This document shows positions 1 through 8,266 of a DNA stretch of 64,000 nt, piece after piece; position 1 is the first letter of the stretch, and every line of letters starts with the position of its first letter. The notes under the pieces are model-generated. The model searched no databases. It was not told where the DNA came from and saw nothing but the letters and a program-made list of their open reading frames with translations. Position numbers and translations under genes: made by a program. Source of the DNA: Bradyrhizobium sp. AZCC 1693 (GTDB lineage Bacteria > Pseudomonadota > Alphaproteobacteria > Rhizobiales > Xanthobacteraceae); the NCBI RefSeq assembly GCF_036924745.1, contig NZ_JAZHSD010000001.1, positions 3,534,001 through 3,598,000 of the forward strand. The letters run 5' to 3'.

Positions 1-2
1 CC

Positions 3-206
3 GAACTCTACATGATGGTGAGCAAGGGCTGGCGAGACCCGTTCAACAAGACCGAACGGCTGACGATGCCCGCCTTTGGCGACACGCTGTCGCCGGACCA
101 GATTCGTGCGGCGATCGCTTATCTGAAGACGCTGTGGACGCCGGAGGAAATTCAATTTCAGTCGGAGGAAAGTCGCGGGCACCCGTTTCCATCAGCCGGA
201 AAATGA
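3..206 (+). CDS. c-type cytochrome, C-terminal end (partial)
   Basis: The reading frame is open from the window edge and ends in TGA at 204-206; the start and the haem-binding CXXCH lie outside. What remains has the usual end of a class I cytochrome c: a Met in a TMPAFGDTLS context (probable sixth haem ligand), then a DQIRAAIAYLKTLW helix. It lies 32 bases before the SCO1 gene on the same strand and is probably the preceding gene of the copper/thiol operon. The family call rests on this short tail only, so the exact type of cytochrome is unknown. Confidence 0.6.
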   Translation, partial: ELYMMVSKGWRDPFNKTERLTMPAFGDTLSPDQIRAAIAYLKTLWTPEEIQFQSEESRGHPFPSAGK

Positions 207-238
207 CGTCGCGTGATCCCGCAGTCAGGAGCTCGACA

Positions 239-898
239 ATGAAACTGACATCCAAACTGATCCTGGTCCTTTCGCTGATTGCCGCTACCGTCGTTGCGCT
301 TGTCGTCGTCTGGTACGCAACGAGTCTCCCTCGAGCAGTTACATCGCAATCAGCCGTCCTCGGCAAGGCGACCCGAACGGGTACTCCTGCAATTGGCGGG
401 CCGTTCACGCTGGTATCCACCAATGGTGAAAGCGTCACTGATCAAACCTTCCGCGGAAAGTGGCTGCTGATTTTCTTTGGTTACACCTCATGTCCCGACC
501 TGTGTCCGACAGCGCTTGCCAACGTCAGCGTAGCTCTCGAGAAATTCGGTCCGGACACGGGTCGGCTTCAACCGCTGTTCATTACGGTCGATCCGCAACG
601 CGACACGCGTGAAGTCATGGCAAATTACCTGAAGTCTTTTGATGCGCGGATCGTTGGCCTGACAGGAACGCAGGCGCAGATCGACCAAGTGACCAAAGAA
701 TACCGCGTGTACGTTGCTCTGGATAAATCAGAGAAGAGTGGCGACGACTATCCCGTGTCGCACAGCGGGTACCTCTATCTGATGGACCCCAAGGGGACGT
801 TCGTAAACGTTATCGAGGGCAAGGAGGATGGCGACGCCATTGCAACATGGCTGCGGCAGCAAATGACCAGCTCGACGCGGTGGAGGAACAGCTCATGA
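239..898 (+). CDS. SCO1/SenC family copper chaperone
   Basis: A 219-residue membrane-anchored thioredoxin-fold protein. One N-terminal membrane segment (residues about 6-26) is followed by the SCO domain with the copper-binding motif C85-PDL-C89 and the distal ligand H175 (VSHSG). SCO proteins deliver copper to the CuA site of cytochrome oxidase or act as thiol reductases on the periplasmic side. I chose the ATG at 239, which has an AGGAG-type ribosome site and starts just before the membrane segment; the frame stays open further upstream. The stop overlaps the ATG of the next gene (ATGA), so the two are probably translationally coupled. Confidence 0.9.
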   Translation: MKLTSKLILVLSLIAATVVALVVVWYATSLPRAVTSQSAVLGKATRTGTPAIGGPFTLVSTNGESVTDQTFRGKWLLIFFGYTSCPDLCPTALANVSVALEKFGPDTGRLQPLFITVDPQRDTREVMANYLKSFDARIVGLTGTQAQIDQVTKEYRVYVALDKSEKSGDDYPVSHSGYLYLMDPKGTFVNVIEGKEDGDAIATWLRQQMTSSTRWRNSS

Positions 899-1404
899 AA
901 CCGAGAGGCTATCTGATATCGATTCTGCCGCTGCTATTGCTTTCCGGCGGCTTCGCGCATTCACAAACAGCAGGTCAAAATTCGATCGCCATCGAGCGCG
1001 CCTGGTCACGCGCAACGCCGGCCGGAGCGAAAAACGGAGCCGTCTATGGAACGGTGATCAACAAGGGGAATGTGGGCGACAGCCTTGTGGGCGCCGCAAC
1101 GCCTGTAGGAGATCAGGTTCAATTCCACAGCGTTGCCGAAGAAAATGGCGTATCTCGCATGCGCGAAATGCCTACCGTTGACGTTCGACCTGGAGCAAAG
1201 GTCACGTTCAGTCCAGGAGGCATGCACATCATGATCGTCGGATTGAAAGAGCCTCTCAAGGAGGGGCAGAGCTTTCCCATGACGATGACTTTCGAAAAGG
1301 TGGGCAAGATCGACGTGATGGTTCCTGTCGCGAAGGTAGGCGCCATGCAAGGCCCCGCCATGGATTCCATGACGCATGGGGTTGGCGAACCAATGAAGAA
1401 GTGA
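895..1404 (+). CDS. PCuAC-family periplasmic copper chaperone
   Basis: A 169-residue exported protein with a signal peptide (residues 1-24) and the DUF461/PCuAC domain. The family's Cu(I) motif H-X10-M-X21-H-X-M is complete: H78, M89, H111 and M113. PCuAC proteins bind copper in the periplasm and pass it to SCO proteins or directly to oxidases, which fits its position right after the SCO1 gene. The start at 895 overlaps the SCO1 stop and has a GGAGG ribosome site. The tail (from about residue 150) is Met- and His-containing and may add copper ligands. Confidence 0.9.
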   Translation: MKPRGYLISILPLLLLSGGFAHSQTAGQNSIAIERAWSRATPAGAKNGAVYGTVINKGNVGDSLVGAATPVGDQVQFHSVAEENGVSRMREMPTVDVRPGAKVTFSPGGMHIMIVGLKEPLKEGQSFPMTMTFEKVGKIDVMVPVAKVGAMQGPAMDSMTHGVGEPMKK

Positions 1405-1407
1405 GCG

Positions 1408-2190
1408 ATGACTGAAGAGCAGAACATCCCGTCGAGAAATCTCACGCGCCGTCGAAACCTGCGCGTCGTCCTGCCGTCTGTCGCCGTCATCGGCATCGCG
1501 CTTGGGCTTGTCGCATATTCACTGTCCGAGACATCTCAGGATAAATTCGACCAGCGTGTGCATGACTATTTGATGGCTCATCCCGAGGTTATCATGGAGT
1601 CTGTCAATCGGCTTGAGGCTCGTGCACGCGAGAAAGCAGAAACAGACATCCAGAAGGTCCTCCAGGCTCGCGCAGACGAGGTCTTTCGTGACCCTGACAG
1701 TCCAGCCAGTGGCAATCTCAATGGCGATGTCACTCTTGTCGAGTTCTTCGATTACAACTGCCCATACTGCCGCCAAGTGGCGCCAGTGGTGGCGAAGGCA
1801 CAGCAAGCCGATTCTCAGCTGCGTGTCGTCTACAAGGAATTCCCCATCCTTGGGCCAAATTCCACGGTCGCTGCGAAGGCCGCCCTCGCCGCCCATAAGC
1901 AAGGCAAATACGTCGAATTCCACCGGGCACTTTATCAGCTGCGGGGTGCCGTCGATGAAAGCAAGGTGATGGAGGTGGCCGCCGCAATTGGCTTGGATGT
2001 CGAGCGCCTCAAGGCGGACATGCAAGATTCCAAGATCCAGGCGTCCATCCAAAAAAATCTCGCGCTCGCCCAGGCCCTTCGCATCAACGGCACGCCGGGT
2101 TTTGTAATCGGTGACCAAATCTTTCGCGGGGCGACCGACTTGAACACCTTGCAGACATGGGTTCGTACGGCCCGGGAGCATCGGCAATAA
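1408..2190 (+). CDS. DsbA-family thiol:disulfide oxidoreductase
   Basis: A 260-residue protein with one N-terminal membrane segment (about residues 19-38), a short helical region, and a DsbA-like thioredoxin domain with active site C118-PY-C121 and a TPGF cis-proline loop near the end. It resembles the Com1/ScsC-like family that oxidises or isomerises disulfides in the periplasm. It starts three bases after the PCuAC stop and precedes a CcdA-like protein, its likely electron source. Together with SCO1 and PCuAC it suggests maturation of a copper- or cysteine-dependent exported enzyme. Confidence 0.85.
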   Translation: MTEEQNIPSRNLTRRRNLRVVLPSVAVIGIALGLVAYSLSETSQDKFDQRVHDYLMAHPEVIMESVNRLEARAREKAETDIQKVLQARADEVFRDPDSPASGNLNGDVTLVEFFDYNCPYCRQVAPVVAKAQQADSQLRVVYKEFPILGPNSTVAAKAALAAHKQGKYVEFHRALYQLRGAVDESKVMEVAAAIGLDVERLKADMQDSKIQASIQKNLALAQALRINGTPGFVIGDQIFRGATDLNTLQTWVRTAREHRQ

Positions 2191-2220
2191 GTCCTGGACA
2201 ATTTAGGACAAGCATCGGAC

Positions 2221-2961
2221 ATGATGGAAATCTCAACGAGCGCGATCACGGCCGCCTTTGCTGCGGGAGCCATTTCGTTCCTGTCGCCCTGCGTATTGCC
2301 GCTGGTGCCGGCTTACGTTTCGTACGTTGCAGGACAATCGATTGCGCATCCAGGGGCGCCAAGGGCGATGATCGTCCGGCTTCAAGCCATCGCACTGAGC
2401 GCCTGTTTCGTTCTGGGTTTTACAACGATTTTCGTCATCCTGGGTGCCAGCGCGACCGCTCTTGGCGAAGCACTCATATCCTACAAACATGAATTGGGCA
2501 TTGTGAGCGGGGCGATTGTCATTGGTTTCGGCCTATTCACGATCGGGCTGATGCGGCCTTCGTGGCTCCATCGCGATATTCGGTCCCCCCTGACACTTCC
2601 AGGTGGGCACCCAATCGCCGCCTATGCACTAGGCATGGCCTTCGCTTTCGGCTGGACGCCCTGTATCGGACCGATGTTGGGGACGATCCTCACGGTTAGT
2701 GCAGCGTCAACTACAGTGGCCAGAGGGATAGCGTTCTTGGCCATCTATTCACTGGGACTCGGCGTGCCATTCCTGCTGGCGGCGGCGCTTACCGACGGCT
2801 TTCTAGCAAGGCTTAAATCGATCGGCCGGGTCGGTCGTATCCTGCAGCCGCTCGCCGGCGGAGTTATGGTTCTCATAGGCGTTACCATGGTCACGGGCTA
2901 TCTCACCGCATTTTCGTTCTGGCTGTTGGAGATGTTTCCGGTGCTGGCGACCTTCGGATGA
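2221..2961 (+). CDS. CcdA-family thiol-reductant membrane protein
   Basis: A 246-residue polytopic protein of about six membrane segments with the paired cysteines of the CcdA/DsbD-beta family: C24 (SFLSPCVLPLVP) and C148 (GWTPCIGP). These proteins carry electrons from cytoplasmic thioredoxin across the membrane to periplasmic thiol proteins, here probably the adjacent DsbA-like protein or SCO1. The start is either of two adjacent ATGs (2221 or 2224), with no strong ribosome site. The stop overlaps the next start (ATGA). Confidence 0.88.
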   Translation: MMEISTSAITAAFAAGAISFLSPCVLPLVPAYVSYVAGQSIAHPGAPRAMIVRLQAIALSACFVLGFTTIFVILGASATALGEALISYKHELGIVSGAIVIGFGLFTIGLMRPSWLHRDIRSPLTLPGGHPIAAYALGMAFAFGWTPCIGPMLGTILTVSAASTTVARGIAFLAIYSLGLGVPFLLAAALTDGFLARLKSIGRVGRILQPLAGGVMVLIGVTMVTGYLTAFSFWLLEMFPVLATFG

Positions 2962-3511
2962 GTATGGACCAGGAGATCGTAGGCGGCGGAGCGCCCCAAC
3001 AGAGCCCGAAGACCGACAGGGTGTCCTACGAGGGGAAAGACAAGGAAGGCAATCCGGTCAAGGTGACCTATCAGCGCTCGCAGCTCCCCAGCCAAAGCGA
3101 TGTCGTCAAGAAGGAAGTCGATCCAGCATTCGCCAACGATCAGTACTGGCTGCTCCTCCCGCCCCACTTGGCGTGGGACGGCGCGACTGCCACCGACGAG
3201 GGCCAGCAGAAACGACCGACAGGCGATGCGTCCGCTCAGCGGGTCGTGATGAAATACCCGTCGGAGCGCGGCTACCAGCCCGGCGACACCTGGGAGCTCT
3301 ACGTTGGCGCCGACAAGCGAATCGAGAAGATCGTCCGCCGCCAACCCGCCTCACCTCGTGACCGCGACATATGCGGACTATAAGAAGGCTGGCCCGCTCC
3401 TGATCTCCACGAATCATCCCGGGGGTGGTGGACAGAAAACCCTTCCGGATTGCCGTTATAGATGTGTCAGTTAAACTGACGGGCTCGAACAACTGGATCG
3501 ACGCCAAATGA
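2958..3511 (+). pseudogene. conserved hypothetical protein, frameshifted near its C-terminus
   Basis: The intact first frame (2958-3383) encodes 141 residues with no signal peptide and ends in an unrelated tail. The natural continuation is visible in the other two frames. One frame reads VTATYADYKKAGPLLIST (3358-3411). After the G-rich run at about 3419-3430, a third frame reads FRIAVIDVSVKLTGSNNWID and ends in TGA at 3509-3511. I interpret this as one gene with two frameshifts. The gene is coupled to ccdA by an ATGA overlap. Function is unknown; I recall similar proteins in copper or redox clusters but cannot name a family. Confidence 0.6.
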
Positions 3512-3656
3512 ACCTCGGCGTCTGATTGCGAAGGCCGAGGCGCACCTCCCGATAGCCCTCGGTGCGGTCGCCTAGCCAGTTCATCGGTACGAAGCGTAAC
3601 GATTCAGCCAACCGAGGCGTAAGACCTAACTATTGAAATCCTTGGAGCACGCGCCT

Positions 3657-4319
3657 ATGCCCAAAAATCCCTTCACCGATGTCTGGCAGTTCCTGACCGC
3701 GGCTACCGGCGACTATCTCAGTCTGGGAAACTGGCGCTATCTCATCCTGGCGCTGTTCTGGGCGCTGCTGCTCGCCAGCATCGCCGTGGCCTTCCAGAAC
3801 TGGCGGGAGGATCCGGCGCAACGGACCGGCCGACATCTCGGAGTCTGGCTGGTCCGAGTCCTGATCGGCTGCATGTGGTTTGAGGGCATGTTGTGGAAAC
3901 TTCCGCTTCCCGTGTCCGGTGGTCTGCAATACTGGACCGAACAGGAAACGACCCGCGCTGCGTTCGAGTTTCACAGCACCTTCCTGAAGGAGGTCGTGCT
4001 ACCCAACATGAAGGTCTTTGGGCCAATTGTTTTTCTTGCCGAACTGGCGTTCGCAGCTTCGATGATCCTCGGACTTGCGGTGCGCTTAGTGGGCGTGCTG
4101 GCGCTCGCTTATGTGGTGCAACTCTGGCTCGGAATCTATCGGCCGGGCGATCCGGCCGAGTGGCCGTGGTCGTATATGTTCCTGGCCTTTCTGATGTTCC
4201 TGTTTGTGGTCGAGGGCGCTGGCCGCAGTCTCGGCCTTGATGCCCGGTTGCGTCGCGAAGTGCCCGCCGTGCGCGACGGCAGGGGCCTTATCGGCTGGTT
4301 CTTCAACATCGCCGGTTAG
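3657..4319 (+). CDS. DoxX/TQO-like small integral membrane protein
   Basis: A 220-residue protein with about five hydrophobic segments. It resembles the DoxX family, which includes the small subunit of thiosulfate:quinone oxidoreductase and many poorly characterised membrane proteins. I chose the ATG at 3657, with GGAG about ten bases upstream, over the in-frame TTG at 3633. It follows the copper/thiol operon after a 145-base gap on the same strand, so it may belong to the same redox context. The specific activity cannot be assigned from sequence. Confidence 0.7.
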   Translation: MPKNPFTDVWQFLTAATGDYLSLGNWRYLILALFWALLLASIAVAFQNWREDPAQRTGRHLGVWLVRVLIGCMWFEGMLWKLPLPVSGGLQYWTEQETTRAAFEFHSTFLKEVVLPNMKVFGPIVFLAELAFAASMILGLAVRLVGVLALAYVVQLWLGIYRPGDPAEWPWSYMFLAFLMFLFVVEGAGRSLGLDARLRREVPAVRDGRGLIGWFFNIAG

Positions 4320-4348
4320 TCATCATCGCTTTGTGCGGGGACAAGCAC

Positions 4349-5092
4349 ATGTTGGCACTGGCCCGCGCAGTAACGCTTCTTGTGGCGCTGGGCGCAACTT
4401 GCGCGTACACCGCTGACACTGGTTATCTGGCTCCGCCAGGAGTTCCCGCAAAGGAGTTTCCCTCTCCTCGGCGTCCGGTTGCACAGATCGTCAGCCCAAC
4501 CCGCTCCAACGAAGCGCACCGCGACTCCCTGAATGAGGCCGGCGAGATCGCCCGTTTTCTTGAGCTGAAGTCAGGTATGACGGTCGGCGACATCGGTGCA
4601 GGCAGTGGCTACCACACGGTCCGGCTTTCACGCCTCGTCGGCCCCACCGGCTCGGTCGTCGCCGAGGACGTCAGGCGCGATTACCTCACCAAGCTCGCCA
4701 GGCGAACGGAACGCCTGAGACTGACAAACGTCATATTTGCGTTGGGCGAGCCACACGACCCGCGCCTGCCCGCTTCCTCGCTCGACGTCGCTATCCTCGT
4801 GCACATGTATCACGAGATAACGCAGCCCTATGCGTTCCTCTACAATCTCGCGCCCGCCTTGAAGCCGGGCGCGCGGATCGGAATTGTCGACCAGGAGCGC
4901 CCGACGACGGAGCACGGCACGCCAATCGAGCTCCTGCGTTGCGAATTGTCCGCCGTTGGCTATCGCGAGATAGCCACGCATCAACTTGCAGGCGATGGTG
5001 GATATCTGGCGGTGTTTTCGCCGCCAGGAGAAGCAAATCGAAAATCTCCCGGCGAAATCATCGCCTGCGGGAATCGTGCCGGCGCTCGCTGA
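4349..5092 (+). CDS. exported class I SAM-dependent methyltransferase-like protein
   Basis: A 247-residue protein with a plausible signal peptide (LARAVTLLVALGATCAYTA, residues about 3-21), followed by a Rossmann methyltransferase fold: glycine-rich SAM motif DIGAGSGYHT (81-90), an acidic strand-2 end (AED), and a later LKPGARIGIVD strand. Homologous exported methyltransferases occur in proteobacteria, but their substrates are mostly unknown. The ATG at 4349 has GGGGA upstream. The gene converges on the glycosyltransferase at 5099-5827, with six bases between the stops. Confidence 0.75.
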   Translation: MLALARAVTLLVALGATCAYTADTGYLAPPGVPAKEFPSPRRPVAQIVSPTRSNEAHRDSLNEAGEIARFLELKSGMTVGDIGAGSGYHTVRLSRLVGPTGSVVAEDVRRDYLTKLARRTERLRLTNVIFALGEPHDPRLPASSLDVAILVHMYHEITQPYAFLYNLAPALKPGARIGIVDQERPTTEHGTPIELLRCELSAVGYREIATHQLAGDGGYLAVFSPPGEANRKSPGEIIACGNRAGAR

Positions 5093-5098
5093 TCGCCG

Positions 5099-5827
5099 CT
5101 ACGACGATCCTTTGCGTGGAGCATCGCCCCGCAGCTCGAGCGCCAGGCGAACGAATGTCGCCGAGATGGACCATGCTGCCTTGATGCCGGCGACAACATT
5201 GCCGGAGACCTTCGATACCCCGCCGATCCGACGCCGCTGTCCGACAGCGATCTCCATGGCCGGCAAATGCGTGGCGGCGACGCGCATCAGCATTTCCAGG
5301 TTCCAGCCATAGGTCTCTTCCTTCATGCCGAGACGTCCAAGCTCTTCTCGACGGATGGCGCGAAACGGCGACAGGTCGGTGAAGCTTGCGCCATAGACGA
5401 GGCGCAGCAGCAGCCCGCCGACATGGGCCGCGATGACCTGCTGCGGCGCCAGGCTGCCGGGCTCGCGCGGACCGTGAACGCGAGAGCCGAGCACGAAGAC
5501 GGCCTGCCCCGCGACGATCGGCGACACCAGATCGGAAATCAACTCGGCGGGATCACTGCCGTCACCATCGAGGAAGACGATAATGTCGGCGTCATCGCGC
5601 ACGCTGGCGATGCCCGCCTGGACCGCACGACCATAACCGCGCCGCGGCTCGACGACGACGCGAGCCCCCGCGGCCTTGGCCCGCTCGGCGGTACGGTCCC
5701 GCGAGCCGCCATCGACAACGATGACCTCGCTCACACTCTGCGCGAGCACCGCGGCCACGACCTGCCCGATCGCCGTTTCCTCGTCGAGACAGGGAATGAT
5801 TGCCGAGACGACGGCCACCTCGTTCAC
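5099..5827 (-). CDS. GT2-family glycosyltransferase (polyprenyl-phosphate-sugar synthase-like)
   Basis: A 242-residue soluble GT-A enzyme. The N-terminal strand (SAIIPCLDEE), VVDGGSRDRT and the metal-binding DGDGSD (87-92) are present, and there are no membrane helices. It resembles DPM1/dolichyl-phosphate-glucose synthase-like transferases, which would make a lipid-linked sugar donor. The start is a GTG at 5827 whose last bases overlap the TGA of the radical SAM gene (GTGA), with GGAG upstream, so translation is coupled. It is the last gene of the four-gene minus-strand operon. Confidence 0.82.
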   Translation of the reverse strand: MNEVAVVSAIIPCLDEETAIGQVVAAVLAQSVSEVIVVDGGSRDRTAERAKAAGARVVVEPRRGYGRAVQAGIASVRDDADIIVFLDGDGSDPAELISDLVSPIVAGQAVFVLGSRVHGPREPGSLAPQQVIAAHVGGLLLRLVYGASFTDLSPFRAIRREELGRLGMKEETYGWNLEMLMRVAATHLPAMEIAVGQRRRIGGVSKVSGNVVAGIKAAWSISATFVRLALELRGDAPRKGSS

Positions 5828-6903
5828 AGGCTCCAGCGCAGACCGCAATTCGCGCAGCAGTCCGGCGGCTTGTCGGAAAGCAGCGCCGCGCGAAAGTCCC
5901 GATATGCCGGCCCGTTCCAGATCTCCCGCAGGGACTGATGCCTTGCGTGGCCAAGGGTATAGTTGTCGTAGCCGTGCTGCGAAAACGGCGCGATGCAGCA
6001 CGGCAAGGCGCGGCCGTTGGCTGTGAAATACATCAGCGACCACGGCCGGCGGCAGAGCGACCACGGCGAGCCGTCACCAGAGCCCTTCAAACTTAACCCC
6101 GGCTCGCTCGCTCCGCCCGACGCGCTGAAGGTCATGCCAAGGGAGCGCGCCAGCTCCTCGGCCTGTTTCAGATGAGCTGCTTCGCCTTCGGTCAGGCGTT
6201 CGAACAACGCCTGATCCGGGCGCGCCTTGCCGATGACGTTCTCGTCGAAGAACACGAGTCGCTGCAGATAGACCTCCTTGACGCCGACGTCGGCGGCAAC
6301 TTTCACGAACGCCGGAAGCTCATCGACGGTCTCTTTGAGGCCAGTAAGCCAGATCGAGACCTGCGGCTTGAGCCGTCCCTCCCGCTCCTGCAGCTCACGA
6401 AACGCGCGCACGTTGCGGAGGATGCGCCAAAAATAGTCTCTGCCGCGGATCGCCTTGAAGCTCTCGCGGTTCGCTGCGTCGAGTGACACACGCAGCTCAT
6501 CGAGCCCAGCGTCGATCAGCGCACGGCCATTGCGTTCGCTGAGGACCGTCCCATTGGTGTTGAACAGGACGTAGACGTCGCGGTCCTTGAGGTATTTGAC
6601 CATCCGCGGCAGATTCGCGACCAGCATCGGCTCGCCGACGCCGTGCAGAACGGCACGCGCGAGATCAGGAACCTGGTCGACAATCGACGTGAACAACTCC
6701 CAGTCCATGTCCGCCGGCGGCTCAAGTTCTTCGTAGGTGCGCGGACAGGTCGTACACAGGAGATTGCAACGATTGGTCACTTCCAGATAGAGGCAGACCG
6801 GCGGACGCGGTGCCGCCTCGGTGCGTTCGCCGGTGACCGACTCATGATAGCGGCGCGGATCGACTGAAGCGTGAGCGCCTGGTGTCTCGCCGGAAAGGGT
6901 CAT
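5824..6903 (-). CDS. radical SAM/SPASM-domain protein
   Basis: A 359-residue protein. The radical SAM [4Fe-4S] motif is C46-NLL-C50-TT-C53 within VTNRCNLLCTTCPR. A SPASM-like cysteine-rich region lies at the C-terminus (one Cys near 284, a pair near 302-303, and C349, C350, C353). SPASM enzymes typically modify peptides or carry auxiliary clusters for dehydrogenation chemistry; no substrate is evident. The ATG at 6903 overlaps the TGA of the membrane glycosyltransferase gene (ATGA), and its stop overlaps the next start. Being locked between glycosyltransferases implies a role in building or modifying a glycoconjugate. Confidence 0.85.
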   Translation of the reverse strand: MTLSGETPGAHASVDPRRYHESVTGERTEAAPRPPVCLYLEVTNRCNLLCTTCPRTYEELEPPADMDWELFTSIVDQVPDLARAVLHGVGEPMLVANLPRMVKYLKDRDVYVLFNTNGTVLSERNGRALIDAGLDELRVSLDAANRESFKAIRGRDYFWRILRNVRAFRELQEREGRLKPQVSIWLTGLKETVDELPAFVKVAADVGVKEVYLQRLVFFDENVIGKARPDQALFERLTEGEAAHLKQAEELARSLGMTFSASGGASEPGLSLKGSGDGSPWSLCRRPWSLMYFTANGRALPCCIAPFSQHGYDNYTLGHARHQSLREIWNGPAYRDFRAALLSDKPPDCCANCGLRWSL

Positions 6904-8261
6904 TGCGATACCCTCGCATCTGCGGCCTGCTGCAAGCTGCTTCTCCAGGCCTCGATGGCCCAGGCCAGCAAAAGACCACCGAACAGAACTGACTTGGTTA
7001 CCATTCTTGGAATGTAGAAATCCCAGTCGAGTTGCTCCGACAGAAAGAGCGCCGCGATCGAAACGACCCATGTCGGCAGCGAGCCGCACAGTGCGGTAAA
7101 CGGCGTAATGACCAGAAAGTACCAGGGACGGTTGGGCGACGCGAACAGGAGCGCGAGGAGTAACAGCATGTTGATGCTGGCAAGCGTGGGCCCGATGGTG
7201 CGATCGGACCGGCGGGCCACGGAGACCCCCTTGACCAGGAGGACCAGCGCGGCCAGCCCGACGTAGGCAACAACATCGCCCTGGTGTTCGCCAAACACTA
7301 CCCGCCAGAGCGACAATAGCCAGAGGTCGTTGCCGTCACGGACCCCCTCTTCTGTCAGATAGCCTTGGGTCAGGAATCCGAAAACCTCCCAGCCGACCGA
7401 CGCATAGGGAAGATAACAAAGCACTACAACGCCTATCACCACGAGCGGCATCTTAATGTCCCACGGGCGCCAAATCCCGGCGAAAGCCGGCGCCGCAAAC
7501 GGCTTGACCAGCATCGAAAGGGCGATCAGGACCGCTCCGCGAAGAGCATGGCCGGTTAGCGCGATCCAAAGGCCCAGCAGCATCAGCGCAACCATCAGCG
7601 CGTCGACATGGCCGCTGTTGGCGATCTCCCATAGTGGGAGCGGGTGCCAGAGATAGGCGACCATGCGCGTCAGCGGGCGTTCCATCCGCCGCAGCAGCAG
7701 CATGATCAGTACCACGGTTAATGACTCGCACCCCAGTAATGCAAGCCGCATCATGGTCACGCTCTCACTAACTCGCGTAACGATAAGAAAGAAAAACTGC
7801 GCCACCGGAGGGTAGATCGTGACGGCGAAATCGGCTCGATTGATGTGAGGAAAGATCGCATCGCGCAGAGACGCCAACGCCTCGTGGGCCGGGAAATAGC
7901 GGTACGGGTTGATGCCGGCGGCCTGAACCCTGCCATCCCAGACATAGCGGTAGATGTCACTGGACAAGAGCGGCTCGAACAGCAGCGCATACACTCTCAG
8001 CGCGATCCCAAGTCCAAGAATGAGCCACAGCGCGGTATTTTGAGGTGCTCGATCGGCCAGATTGGTTGCTGCGATCGTCAGCAAGCCGGCTGCGATCGCC
8101 AGGGCAATGAAGGCATTGTCGCCATAGCTCTCGAACGCAAAGGGAATCGCCGCAGACAGGCCTGCCAGGAGAGCACCAACACCGGCCAATCCGGAAAGTG
8201 GGGGCACGCGTTCGACGAAGCGCATTAGTCGACCGGATTGACTGGCGACCGCTCCCGGCAT
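6900..8261 (-). CDS. GT87/DUF2029-like integral membrane glycosyltransferase
   Basis: A 453-residue polytopic protein with about ten to twelve hydrophobic segments. An acidic first-loop motif SSDIYRYVWDGRVQAAGINPYRYFP is typical of GT-C mannosyltransferase-like enzymes that use polyprenyl-phosphate sugars outside the membrane (cut here after 20 residues: SSDIYRYVWDGRVQAAGINP). The likely donor maker is the GT2 two genes downstream. I chose the ATG at 8261; an in-frame TTG at 8270 would overlap the upstream stop (TTGA) and is an alternative coupled start. The stop overlaps the radical SAM start. Confidence 0.8.
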   Translation of the reverse strand: MPGAVASQSGRLMRFVERVPPLSGLAGVGALLAGLSAAIPFAFESYGDNAFIALAIAAGLLTIAATNLADRAPQNTALWLILGLGIALRVYALLFEPLLSSDIYRYVWDGRVQAAGINPYRYFPAHEALASLRDAIFPHINRADFAVTIYPPVAQFFFLIVTRVSESVTMMRLALLGCESLTVVLIMLLLRRMERPLTRMVAYLWHPLPLWEIANSGHVDALMVALMLLGLWIALTGHALRGAVLIALSMLVKPFAAPAFAGIWRPWDIKMPLVVIGVVVLCYLPYASVGWEVFGFLTQGYLTEEGVRDGNDLWLLSLWRVVFGEHQGDVVAYVGLAALVLLVKGVSVARRSDRTIGPTLASINMLLLLALLFASPNRPWYFLVITPFTALCGSLPTWVVSIAALFLSEQLDWDFYIPRMVTKSVLFGGLLLAWAIEAWRSSLQQAADARVSQ

Positions 8262-8266
8262 CGGAT

